DNA from: Anaerolineae bacterium
GTDB taxonomy: Bacteria; Chloroflexota; Anaerolineae; Aggregatilineales; Phototrophicaceae
NCBI GenBank assembly: GCA_022822305.1
Contig: JAJEBY010000013.1
Span: 195,617 to 259,616, forward strand
DNA length: 64,000 nucleotides
Reading direction: 5' to 3'
Below the pieces are notes generated by a model. The model saw only the letters and a program-made list of their open reading frames with translations. It was not told where the DNA came from and did not search any database. The position numbers and the translations under genes are program-made. This document shows, piece by piece, positions 8,810 to 16,852 of the stretch. Each line of letters starts with the position of its first letter. Position 1 is the first letter of the stretch.

Positions 8810-8837
8810 GAGGAGCAATGCAAGTTGCTCCTTTTAG
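8810..8837 (+). terminator. Hairpin with T run in the leader of the thioredoxin-NHL gene
   Basis: AGGAGCAA, loop TGCAAG, TTGCTCCT, then TTT: an 8-bp stem followed by a short T tract. It lies between the TATAAT box at 8774 and the ATG at 8861, so it could be an attenuator, or a terminator for the upstream TPR gene. Confidence 0.45.
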
Positions 8838-8860
8838 TTGTAGACAGGAGCGCATAGCTT

Positions 8861-10882
8861 ATGAAGAAACTCATAGCGGTCATCCTATTGCTCATATTCG
8901 CGTTTGGCGCAATCGCGCAGGCGCAGCGTGATCCCCAGGACATCTATGAGGGCCAGGTCCCCGCGCCCGAATTTCCTGCCAATCTGGACTGGATCAATGT
9001 CGAACAGCCTCTGACCATGGCCGGCCTGAAGGGCAAGATCGTCATATTTGACTTCTGGACCTACGGCTGCATCAATTGTCTGCATCTCATCCCAATACTG
9101 GAGCAGGTGGAAACGAAATACGCTGACGAGGTAGTTGTCATCGGCGTGCATTCGGCGAAATTCGAGAACGAGGGCCAGACCGAAAATCAGCGGCAGATCG
9201 TGCAGCGTTATGGCATCCATCATCCGGTCATCAACGACCTCGATTTCAATATCTGGCGCACCTACGGCGTCAATGCCTGGCCCACCGCCGCCGTCGTTGA
9301 TCCGCGCGGCTACGTTGTAGTGCGGCAATCTGGTGAAATTCCCTTCAACGCCTTCGACGCCTATCTAAGCGGCATGATCGAATACTACGATAGCGTTGAC
9401 GAGAACATCATCGATCGCACACCGCTGGATCTGGCGCTGGAAGGCGCGGGCGATCCCGGCACGCCCTTGCTCTTCCCCGGCAAGGTATTGGCGGACGACA
9501 GCAGCAGCCGCCTCTTCATCGCCGACAGCAGCCACAACCGCATTGTTATCGCCGATCGCAATACGCGCGAGGTGCTGGATATCATCGGCAGCTCCGTCCG
9601 CGGATTCGATGACGGCCCTTTCGAAAGCGCGACATTTGACAAACCGCAGGGCATGGCGTTGGCCGGCGATTTGCTCTACATCGCCGATGTCAACAACCAT
9701 GCCATACGCGTGGCCGATCTGGCGACGCGCACGGTGAGCGCCACCGCCGGCAACGGCATCATGGGCACGCAGCGCATTCCCTTCGGCGTGCCGGTTGAGG
9801 AACCCTTGAACGTTTCACTGCGCAGTCCCTGGGATCTGGAATTTGACGATCAAGGTCTGCTGCATGTCGCCATGGCCGGGACGCACCAGCTCTATATCTT
9901 TGAGCCGGAAAGCGGCCTTCTGCTCGTATCCGTGGGCAATGGGCGGGAAGCCAATCTGAACGACGTCAGTCTGGCCCAAAGTGAATTGGCGCAGCCCAGC
10001 GGCTTGTACTTCGCCGGCGATGGCAAGCTCTATTTCGCCGATAGCGAATCGAGTACGATTCGGCTGGCCGATTTCGCCAATAACCTGGTCACCGTCGTCT
10101 CGGGCACGACCGACAACAGTCTCTTTGATTACGGCGATATTGACGGCGAATTGGGTGTCAACCGCCTGCAGCACGCGCTCGATGTGCAAGGCGCGCCCAA
10201 CGGCGATCTCTACATCGCCGATACCTACAACAGTCGCATCAAGCGCATCCCCGCCGGCGAGACCGCAACGGAAACCGTCGTCGGTCTGGGCGGCTTGGGC
10301 GGCTATGAAGATGGCGATCCCACCGTCGCTCAATTCGACGAACCTGGTGGTTTGAGCTACGCGGACGGCATCCTCTATGTGGCCGATACCAACAACCACG
10401 TCATCCGCACGGTTGACCTGGCAGACGGCACTGTCGACACCTTCGAATTCAGCAACCCTGAAGTCTTGATCATCGACCCCGACGCGCTGACTTTGCTGGG
10501 CGGCAATGCCGGCGATTCCGATTTTGTTTCTGCCGGTGTCTTTCAGGTAGCGGCCGGCGACGGGATGGTAAATCTACGTCTGGATCTGCCGTCCGAATTC
10601 ACCATCAATCCCCTGATCGAGAGTAAGGTGGCGGTGAGGGTAGGTGAAGCTGAAGAGCAGATCGTCGTGGAAGTGACGGAAAAAGACATCCGCATCCCGG
10701 TCGCATTCGGCGAGGACGACAGTTCGCTAAGCGCCGACTTGACGCTCTATTACTGCCGCTACGGCGAAGAGCAGCTCTGCTTCATCGACATTTCGACGCT
10801 CTTCGCGACAGTGGAAGTTTCGCAGGATCATGATGCGACCGTCATCACGTTGGAGCGCGAAGTCGTGCCGCCGGAAGTGTAG
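8861..10882 (+). CDS. Secreted thioredoxin-like and NHL-repeat protein, NHLRC2-like
   Basis: A 673-residue protein with a signal peptide (KKLIAVILLLIFAFGAIAQA). A thioredoxin-like domain spans about 25-170 with the motif WTYGCINC (Cys70, Cys73), typical of the NHLRC2/TlpA-like group. About five NHL beta-propeller repeats follow (215-520; recurring LYIADTxNxxI). The C-terminus is a beta-rich domain (550-670) with a further Cys pair (YYCRYGEEQLC). The thioredoxin part probably reduces or isomerises disulphides outside the membrane, and the propeller binds a partner. The start follows GACAGGAG. Substrate unknown. Confidence 0.88.
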   Translation: MKKLIAVILLLIFAFGAIAQAQRDPQDIYEGQVPAPEFPANLDWINVEQPLTMAGLKGKIVIFDFWTYGCINCLHLIPILEQVETKYADEVVVIGVHSAKFENEGQTENQRQIVQRYGIHHPVINDLDFNIWRTYGVNAWPTAAVVDPRGYVVVRQSGEIPFNAFDAYLSGMIEYYDSVDENIIDRTPLDLALEGAGDPGTPLLFPGKVLADDSSSRLFIADSSHNRIVIADRNTREVLDIIGSSVRGFDDGPFESATFDKPQGMALAGDLLYIADVNNHAIRVADLATRTVSATAGNGIMGTQRIPFGVPVEEPLNVSLRSPWDLEFDDQGLLHVAMAGTHQLYIFEPESGLLLVSVGNGREANLNDVSLAQSELAQPSGLYFAGDGKLYFADSESSTIRLADFANNLVTVVSGTTDNSLFDYGDIDGELGVNRLQHALDVQGAPNGDLYIADTYNSRIKRIPAGETATETVVGLGGLGGYEDGDPTVAQFDEPGGLSYADGILYVADTNNHVIRTVDLADGTVDTFEFSNPEVLIIDPDALTLLGGNAGDSDFVSAGVFQVAAGDGMVNLRLDLPSEFTINPLIESKVAVRVGEAEEQIVVEVTEKDIRIPVAFGEDDSSLSADLTLYYCRYGEEQLCFIDISTLFATVEVSQDHDATVITLEREVVPPEV

Positions 10883-10899
10883 TCATCTTGCGAAGCATT

Positions 10900-10932
10900 C
10901 ATCGGGCAAACTCTAGTAGCGTTTGTCCGATG
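10900..10932 (+). terminator. Long hairpin after the thioredoxin-NHL gene
   Basis: CATCGGGCAAAC (10900-10911) and GTTTGTCCGATG (10921-10932) form a 12-bp stem with one G-U pair and a 9-base loop, 17 bases after the stop codon. The following T run is weak (TTTCATC), so termination strength is uncertain. Confidence 0.55.
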
Positions 10933-10956
10933 TTTCATCATGTTGGCGCGTTTTTT

Positions 10957-11116
10957 CCCCATCCCCGGCCCTTCCCCGTATCAATGGGGAAGGGTGACTT
11001 TACAAATGAGATTCGTATTGGCCTGAATACCCAAGGAGATTACCAAGATTTGCCAAGCGCTTTCAATGTGCTCCTCTTCCTTGAGGCTTCGGGTAGGGGG
11101 CCGGGGGCAGGGGTTG
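10957..11116. repeat. MITE-like element with G/C-rich inverted ends (family B)
   Basis: Left end CCCC-AT-CCCCGG followed by a perfect 9-bp hairpin, CCCTTCCCC (10969-10977) / GGGGAAGGG (10986-10994), then TGAC. The right end at 11091-11116 (GGGTAGGGGGCCGGGG, then CAGGGGTTG) is close to the inverted complement of the left end. About 95 bases of unremarkable sequence lie between. No coding potential is visible. The 384-base gap 10883-11266 holds this element, the hairpin before it and the family A palindrome after it. Confidence 0.55.
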
Positions 11117-11231
11117 GCTCAGCAGCGAATTCGTGACGTCAAACTGTGGTGAAGTCAACATTCACATGGGGAATTGAAGAGGTTGACCGAAGTCAGTAGC
11201 GATTTAGGAAGTAACGGACAAAATCTTGCGG

Positions 11232-11252
11232 GGGCGATCCGACTGATCGCCC
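11232..11252. repeat. Family A palindrome GGGCGATC/GATCGCCC
   Basis: An 8-bp stem (11232-11239 and 11245-11252) with loop CGACT, a sequence variant of the GGGCGACC family. It lies 14 bases past the stop codon of the minus-strand protease gene and may serve as its terminator. Confidence 0.6.
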
Positions 11253-11266
11253 TTCTGCGTCCAGGC

Positions 11267-12250
11267 TTATGTCGCGCCGATGACCACGCTGCCTTCCTGC
11301 AGCGCGCCGCCGCGCACGAATCCGGTTGACGTCTCGCTATCCACCGCCAGCCGCGTCAGTAGCAGCTGCAATTCATCGACGTGCTCGATGGATTGTCCGT
11401 CCAGCGCGGTCAAGATGTCTCCAATGATCAGACCGGCGCTGGCTGCGGGGCTATCGGCCTCGACCGAGACGATCAACAAGCCGCGCTCTTGATCCAGCGC
11501 CTCGGCCACGCTATCCGGCAGGCGCGCCTCTTGCACGCCGATGCCGAGGTAACCCCGCTGAATACTACCGTCTTTGAGCAATGCGGCGACGGACTGCCGG
11601 ATGCTGGAGACCGGAATCGCCACGCTGATGCCGCGCATGAAGCCGGATGTATTCATCCCGTGCACGTGGCCATCAGCGCTGATCAGCGGCCCGCCGGAGA
11701 AGCCGGGATACATTGTTACATCAGTTTGGATGAAGCCGCCGGCCAACGCGCCATCCCATTCTCTGGCGAATGCGCGCTGCCTGCGCCGGCGACGACCCTG
11801 CCCTTTGCTCGGCGGACCCATCCCCATTCGGACGCGCAGCTTGTCGCGTCCCCGTTGAATATCGCTCGCGCCCACCACGCCACTGATGATGCCGGCCGTC
11901 GCTTTGATATTCTGGCCCGGGCGTCCCAGAGCCAGCGCCAGATTGCCAATTCGCAAGGCATCATTGGCAGCCCAGTTGGCCGGTGTCAGCGCGCCATCAA
12001 CGCGCAGCAGGGCGAGATCATTATGGGGATCTCGTCCCAGCAAGGTCGCGCCAATTTGGATTCCGTCCGCTGCGCCTATACGTATATCGTCTTCGCTTTC
12101 GACCACATGATGGGCGGTGACGATGAGATTCTCCGACCAGGCGATTCCCGTCGCCGGCAGCCGCCGCCGCGCATCCACCTGTAGGACGGCCGGCGCGGCC
12201 CCGGATTCCAGATCCGCGATCTCCTCCGAAATCGTCTTGATTTGCGACAC
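11267..12250 (-). CDS. HtrA-like serine protease with PDZ domain, no signal peptide
   Basis: A 327-residue trypsin-fold protease. The catalytic triad is visible as His48 (TAHHVV), Asp79 (DPHNDLALL) and Ser185 (GFSGGPL). A C-terminal PDZ domain follows (about 230-320, RGYLGIGVQEARLP, ADSPAASAGLIIGDIL). A strongly basic insertion (GQGRRRRRQR, about 150-160) sits between strands of the protease domain. The start is GTG 12250 with AAGGAGG 6 bases upstream; the frame is open further but without support. Unlike classical HtrA/DegP there is no signal peptide or membrane anchor, so it is probably cytoplasmic or leaves by another route. Confidence 0.87.
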   Translation of the reverse strand: MSQIKTISEEIADLESGAAPAVLQVDARRRLPATGIAWSENLIVTAHHVVESEDDIRIGAADGIQIGATLLGRDPHNDLALLRVDGALTPANWAANDALRIGNLALALGRPGQNIKATAGIISGVVGASDIQRGRDKLRVRMGMGPPSKGQGRRRRRQRAFAREWDGALAGGFIQTDVTMYPGFSGGPLISADGHVHGMNTSGFMRGISVAIPVSSIRQSVAALLKDGSIQRGYLGIGVQEARLPDSVAEALDQERGLLIVSVEADSPAASAGLIIGDILTALDGQSIEHVDELQLLLTRLAVDSETSTGFVRGGALQEGSVVIGAT

Positions 12251-12430
12251 ATTATTCCTCCTTGTGAGTTTTCCATGGGCATAGTGTCCCACATCCTGCC
12301 GCCATAACGCATTCCACCTTTGGCGAGGATTGACCTGGCCATATGGGCAGGTCGCGCAAGATGCGGATAGTGGCAGGCTCGCTTGCCTTGATACAATACA
12401 TGCTTTAGCCGGACTGAAGGGTGAACGGCC

Positions 12431-13345
12431 TTGAATATTGCCCAACTGGCGGCGCTGCTCGCGCTCAGCGCGATCTGGGGCGCGTCCTATATTTTCATTC
12501 GCGTGGCGGTCGAGCCATTTGGGCCGTTTCTGCTGATGTTCAGTCGCGTGGCGCTGAGCGCTGCGATTCTGCTGGGCTACGCGCGACTCCGCGGCTTGCG
12601 CCTCGATCTTCGCCGGCATTGGCGCAAATTCCTGATTCTGGGTTTCTTGGGATCGGCCTTGCCCTTCGTCTTGATCGCCTGGGCGCAGCTGACCGTCACC
12701 GCCTCGATGGCGGCAATCTTGATGTCAACCACGCCGCTCTTCACGGCGCTGGTGGCTGCCGTTGGCTTGGGCGAGAAACTGACCGTTGCCAAGCTCTTGG
12801 GCGCGCTGCTGGGCATTATCGGCGTCACTGTCACGGTCGGGGGGAGCGCCCTGTCCCTGGATGCTGAGGTCGTCACAGCCTCGGCCGCATTGCTTTTCGC
12901 GACCTTGTGTTATGCGATGGGAGGCGTCTTCGCCAAACGATTTCTCAGCGGCCTCAGCCACATGGCGTTATCCAGCGGTCAGTTGCTATCGGCTGCGATC
13001 CTGTTGGCGCCGGTCTCCCTGGCCGATTTGCCGCTGGAGCGGCCCCCGCTGGATGCGGCGCTGGCGCTGCTGGCGCTGGCGATTCTTTGCACCGCTTTCG
13101 CCTATCAACTCTACTACTATCTCATCATCAGCGCCGGACCGACCAAAGCCCTAACCGTAACGCTGCTGATACCCGTGTTTGGCGTACTGATGGGCGGGGT
13201 CTTGCTGCAAGAGCCGATCACCTCTGGAATGCTCATCGGTTTGGTCATTGTGCTGTTCAGCGTGGGATTGGTCACGGGCATGATCTCGCCGCGACAACGC
13301 TTTCCGAATAGCAAAACCCTCCCGTTGACGCGCGGGAGGGATTGA
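12431..13345 (+). CDS. EamA/DMT-family transporter
   Basis: A 304-residue integral membrane protein with two EamA repeats and about ten helices, of the drug/metabolite transporter superfamily (RhaT/YdcZ-like). Typical family features are IWGASYIFIRVAV at the N-terminus and AYQLYYYLIISAGPTKA in the second half. It probably exports amino acids or other metabolites. The start is TTG 12431; no ATG exists nearby in frame. The last residues (LPLTRGRD) are encoded by a palindromic repeat, so the native C-terminus may have been replaced. Confidence 0.85.
   Translation: MNIAQLAALLALSAIWGASYIFIRVAVEPFGPFLLMFSRVALSAAILLGYARLRGLRLDLRRHWRKFLILGFLGSALPFVLIAWAQLTVTASMAAILMSTTPLFTALVAAVGLGEKLTVAKLLGALLGIIGVTVTVGGSALSLDAEVVTASAALLFATLCYAMGGVFAKRFLSGLSHMALSSGQLLSAAILLAPVSLADLPLERPPLDAALALLALAILCTAFAYQLYYYLIISAGPTKALTVTLLIPVFGVLMGGVLLQEPITSGMLIGLVIVLFSVGLVTGMISPRQRFPNSKTLPLTRGRD
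13317..13340. repeat. Palindrome CCCTCCCG/CGGGAGGG overlapping a gene end
   Basis: A perfect 8-bp stem with loop TTGACGCG, overlapping the last codons of the transporter gene. It resembles the CCCTCCCC family (B) and may act as a bidirectional terminator between the transporter and the convergent ferredoxin gene. Confidence 0.55.
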
Positions 13346-13400
13346 ATCCAAGCTCGAGATTTGTGACCTATGCTGCCCGGAGCGGGCGAGGCGAAATCGC

Positions 13401-13754
13401 CTACATATTCAAGGCGTCGTAGCCCGGGCCCTGCGTGAAGAAGTCGTAATTGGGCTGAATATCGGGAGTCAAATCGATGATATCGCCTTCTTCGTGCTCG
13501 ATGATGACTTTGGTATCGAAGGGCAGCCGTTCCTGACCTTCCATCATCTCGTATTCGGTCGGCACTTCCTCTTCGACATATATGGCCTCAAAGGGGCACT
13601 CAGGGATACAGGCGCCGCAATCGATACAGGTATCGGGATCGATGAAGTACCAGGGCCATTCGTTTTCCGGTTTTCCGGCGATGATACATTCCACCGGGCA
13701 GACTTCCACACAAGCTCCGTCCCGCAGGCACAGGCTGGTGATGATGTGAGTCAT
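13401..13754 (-). CDS. Ferredoxin with two Fe-S cluster motifs
   Basis: A 117-residue soluble electron carrier. The first cluster motif holds Cys9, 15, 19 and 23 (LCLRDGACVEVCPVECI). The second is the classical CxxCxxCxxxCP at Cys43, 46, 49 and 53 (CIDCGACIPECP). An acidic C-terminal extension follows, as in the 7Fe/8Fe ferredoxins of Thermus and Chloroflexi. ATG 13754 (MTHIITS) lies 7 bases after GAGGAG; an ATG two codons earlier is too close to that site. No oxidoreductase gene is adjacent, so its partner is unknown. Confidence 0.9.
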   Translation of the reverse strand: MTHIITSLCLRDGACVEVCPVECIIAGKPENEWPWYFIDPDTCIDCGACIPECPFEAIYVEEEVPTEYEMMEGQERLPFDTKVIIEHEEGDIIDLTPDIQPNYDFFTQGPGYDALNM

Positions 13755-14105
13755 TTGCATTCTCCTCGATTCTTGTGTGTTGGCCGACGTCTCTGCGAAC
13801 GCCGGGCACAAGACAATTGCGATATGCGCGTAATCGTAGCCTAGTTTTCGGCTATTGACTAGCGCAACTCTGTCATTCTAGTCGACATCTTTCCGCATGC
13901 TAACCCATGATTTGGCGCATTTCATGCCCTCGTGTCGGGGATTTTGCGGGCGTCAATGCGTGGGCGCGCCTCGGGCTTGGCATGCGTTGAAAGCGATTTC
14001 TATTTTGAAAGCTCCCGATGTTCGTGCAAGGCGCAAGTTTCTCGTTTTGTGTGAGCGCGGCCGACCTTTTCGCTGCCGCCGGGCGGCTGATATAATAGGT
14101 TCATT
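13755..14105. other. Intergenic region upstream of tRNA-Arg and the ferredoxin gene
   Basis: About 350 bases with no convincing gene. A 72-codon open frame at 13897-14115 runs into the tRNA and has no ribosome site or coding character. The region must carry the ferredoxin promoter (minus strand) and the tRNA promoter described separately. Confidence 0.5.
14088..14096 (+). promoter_or_regulatory. Extended -10 promoter for tRNA-Arg
   Basis: TGATATAAT is a perfect TGn-TATAAT extended -10 element ending 9 bases before the mature tRNA 5' end. No good -35 is seen, as is common for extended -10 promoters. Confidence 0.55.
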
Positions 14106-14178
14106 GCTCCAGTAGCTCAGTGGATAGAGCACTGGTTTCCTAAACCAGGTGTCGCAGGTTCGAGTCCTGCCTGGAGCG
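14106..14178 (+). tRNA. tRNA-Arg (CCU)
   Basis: A 73-base cloverleaf. The acceptor stem GCTCCAG pairs with CTGGAGC, the D stem is GCTC/GAGC, the anticodon stem CTGGT/ACCAG has loop TTCCTAA with anticodon CCT, and the T stem GCAGG/CCTGC has loop TTCGAGT. The discriminator base is G and CCA is not encoded. Confidence 0.97.
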
Positions 14179-14201
14179 TAGAAAGTACTGTGGGTTCTCG
14201 T

Positions 14202-16013
14202 TCAGAGCCCAATTTCCCCCGAGTGCGACGCTATCCGCTCCAGCGCCGCCGCGGCGAAGGCATCCAGCGGCATCGCGCCCAGGTCTTCATCACCCCGCAA
14301 GCGCACGCTGACCGTACGCGCCTCCACATCGCGATCGCCAACGACCAGCAGCCAGGGGATTTCCATGCGCCGATGCTGCCGAATCTTGGAGCGCATGTTG
14401 CGATCCTGCAAATCCGCTTTGACGCGCATGCCACTGGATTTCAGCAGTCCTTCAATTTCGCTGGCGTAGGCATTGTGGCTCTCGCGAATCGGGATGACGA
14501 TGGCTTGGGTTGGCGCCAGCCAGGGCGGGAAGGCGCCGGCGAAATGCTCGATCAGGATGCCGATGAAGCGCTCCAGGCTGCCGAAGGGCGCGCGATGGAT
14601 CATGACCGGGCGTTTACGCTCGTTATCGCGATCGACATACTCCAGATCGAAGCGTTCCGGCAAGTTGTAATCGACTTGCACCGTGCCCAGCTGCCACTCC
14701 CGTTTCAGCACATCACGCACGATGAAATCCAGCTTGGGGCCATAGAATGCGGCTTCTCCCGCTTCGATGTGGTAATCCAGACCCAGCTCATCGCAGGCGT
14801 CAATGATGGCGACGGCGGCCGTTTCCCACAACGCGCTGTCGCCGACCCATTTGTCGCTGGCGTCGTCCCGCGTGCCGATGCGCGCGCGAAAATCGCTCAT
14901 GCCTAACGAGCCGAAGACATGCTGGATCAGATTGACCACCGCCTTGAATTCGTCCAGTAGTTGATCCGGCCGCACAAAAATATGCGCGTCATCAACCGTG
15001 AAGCCGCGCACCCGCGTCAAGCCGCGCAGCTCGCCCGATTGCTCGTAGCGATAGACCGTGCCGAACTCGGCGTAGCGCAGCGGCAAATCGCGGTACGAAC
15101 GCGGCTGGCTGGTGTAGATGCGGCAGTGATGCGGGCAATTCATCGGCTTCAGCATGAATTCGTCGCCATCGACATCAATCGGCGTGTATTGACTATCGGC
15201 GTAATAGGGATAGTGCCCGGATGTCTTGTAGAGCTCGATATTGCCCAGGTGCGGCGTGACCACCGGCAAGTAGCCGCGCTCAATTTGAATATCGCGCAGC
15301 CAGCGCTCCAGCGTATCGCGCAGGATTGCGCCATCCGGCAGCCACAAGGGCAAGCCTTTGCCTACCATGGCGTCGTTCACGAACAAGTTCAGCTTCTCGC
15401 CCAAAACGCGATGATCGCGCCGGATTGCCTCTTCCAGGCGTTCTCGATAATCGCGCAGTTCTTCCGGCGTTTCCCAGGCCGTGCCGTATATCCGCGTCAG
15501 CTGCGGTCGCTTTTCATCGCCGCGCCAATAAGCGCCAGCCGGCGGTCGCAGGGATATGCTCACGGCTTTGGGGTTGATGTCTTTGGTGCTCTCGACATGC
15601 GGACCGCGACAAAGATCGCTGAACTTGTTCTGCGTGTAGATGCTCAGGCTCTCGGCCGGATCGGCGATGGGATTGCCATTGTCATCCTGACGTCCGTTGA
15701 CCAGATCATCGATCAATTCCAGCTTGTAGGGTTGATCGAGGAATAGCTCGCGCGCTTCCTCAGGCGTGACCTCGCGCCTGGTGAATTCGTGCCGACCCGA
15801 CAGAATCTTCTTCATGCGCGTTTCAACCCATTTGATGTCGTCGTCGTTGATGGCGCTCGGCAGGTCGAAATCGTAGTAGAAGCCATCCTCGATCGGCGGA
15901 CCGATAGCGATCTTGGCCGCGGGAAAGCGCTCGAGCATCGCCTCCGCCAGCACATGCGCGGCCGAGTGCCGGATGCGATAAAGTAGGCTGTCTTCGTATC
16001 GTTCTTCTGGCAT
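14202..16013 (-). CDS. thrS: Threonyl-tRNA synthetase lacking the TGS domain
   Basis: Charges tRNA-Thr with threonine in the cytoplasm; 603 residues. The protein opens directly in the editing (SAD) region, RHSAAHVLAEAM at about residues 14-25, so the small N-terminal TGS domain of the 640-residue E. coli enzyme is absent. The class II core is intact, with the zinc-binding Cys in MKPMNCPHHC, motif 2 (RYEQSGELRGLTRVRGF) and a C-terminal anticodon-binding domain. The start is ATG 16013 behind GAGGAA; upstream in-frame codons are not protein-like. It ends 24 bases from the tRNA-Arg gene on the other strand. Confidence 0.95.
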   Translation of the reverse strand: MPEERYEDSLLYRIRHSAAHVLAEAMLERFPAAKIAIGPPIEDGFYYDFDLPSAINDDDIKWVETRMKKILSGRHEFTRREVTPEEARELFLDQPYKLELIDDLVNGRQDDNGNPIADPAESLSIYTQNKFSDLCRGPHVESTKDINPKAVSISLRPPAGAYWRGDEKRPQLTRIYGTAWETPEELRDYRERLEEAIRRDHRVLGEKLNLFVNDAMVGKGLPLWLPDGAILRDTLERWLRDIQIERGYLPVVTPHLGNIELYKTSGHYPYYADSQYTPIDVDGDEFMLKPMNCPHHCRIYTSQPRSYRDLPLRYAEFGTVYRYEQSGELRGLTRVRGFTVDDAHIFVRPDQLLDEFKAVVNLIQHVFGSLGMSDFRARIGTRDDASDKWVGDSALWETAAVAIIDACDELGLDYHIEAGEAAFYGPKLDFIVRDVLKREWQLGTVQVDYNLPERFDLEYVDRDNERKRPVMIHRAPFGSLERFIGILIEHFAGAFPPWLAPTQAIVIPIRESHNAYASEIEGLLKSSGMRVKADLQDRNMRSKIRQHRRMEIPWLLVVGDRDVEARTVSVRLRGDEDLGAMPLDAFAAAALERIASHSGEIGL

Positions 16014-16199
16014 ATCTATTCCTCGGGCTGTTACGGGTGACTCTCGCGGTGTAAGGCGGGTTCCATCGCACTCATGGATGGAACAGCAAATCAAGGATGG
16101 CATACGACCGCAAACGCGCGTGGATTGTAGCGGAAAGTGTGGAAAAGCTGAACGGGCAGCCCCGCTTGCGCGGCGCCTCAGTGGCGTGGGATAAGCGGA

Positions 16200-16634
16200 T
16201 TATTCTTCGCCGATTACCACTAGCACTTCCTCAATCACGGTAGCCGCAATCTCTTGGGTGGCGCGTTTGCCGTCGTTGCTAGTTCGGCGCGCATTGTCGT
16301 CTTCGGTGACGCGAGTGAAGTGGCTTTCGAAGACTTCCTGCGCAACGAGGTTGTCAATCGTATTCTCGATAATGACGCGCTCCAGAGCGTCGACGATGAT
16401 ATGCGGCGTATCGAGCACGGCATAACGCACGGGACGCGTCTCCGGAATGGATTCTGTGACCAACCAGGTCAAGTCCAATTGCCGCAGCACATGCGATACC
16501 GTGGCGAATAGCGCCGTGAACAGCGTGCCATCCTCCATGCGCACAATCACATCGCAAGCATCGCCTTCGTCGTTCATTTCACACAGAATCGTATCGGGAA
16601 CGATCACCATGTCTTCAATAGTGTGAGTCGTCAT
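16200..16634 (-). CDS. Hypothetical protein, 144 aa
   Basis: Acidic, soluble, mixed alpha/beta protein without signal peptide or membrane segment; I do not recognise a family. Visible features are a beta-rich first half (DMVIVPDTILCEM, DVIVRMEDGTLFTALFATVSHV) and a helical second half with many acidic residues. ATG 16634 is chosen because codons upstream of it (to 16793) are AT-rich and not protein-like, though the ribosome site is weak. It lies downstream of nothing on its strand and is divergent from the rhomboid gene. Confidence 0.6.
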   Translation of the reverse strand: MTTHTIEDMVIVPDTILCEMNDEGDACDVIVRMEDGTLFTALFATVSHVLRQLDLTWLVTESIPETRPVRYAVLDTPHIIVDALERVIIENTIDNLVAQEVFESHFTRVTEDDNARRTSNDGKRATQEIAATVIEEVLVVIGEE

Positions 16635-16852
16635 AGCCGGAAGTTTCCCTATTTTTATCAGCGCGCCATCAACATTATATGCGCAATTGTCTCGCATTAA
16701 AATATGCGTATCACAAATTGTTGCAGGATATGCCGCCTTTCCACAATGTTCTGCATGTTGCAATGCCTGGCAGCGCTTACGATAGATCTCCAATATACAA
16801 ATTCTACATATACCTTATCATATGAACGCTGATTCTAATGTGAGGGTTCTCT

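Noticed and set aside
10888-11136. An 82-codon open frame after the thioredoxin-NHL gene
   Set aside because: It translates the G/C-rich repeat element and has no protein character.
13897-14115. A 72-codon open frame upstream of tRNA-Arg
   Set aside because: It runs into the tRNA gene, has no ribosome site, and its composition is unlike protein.
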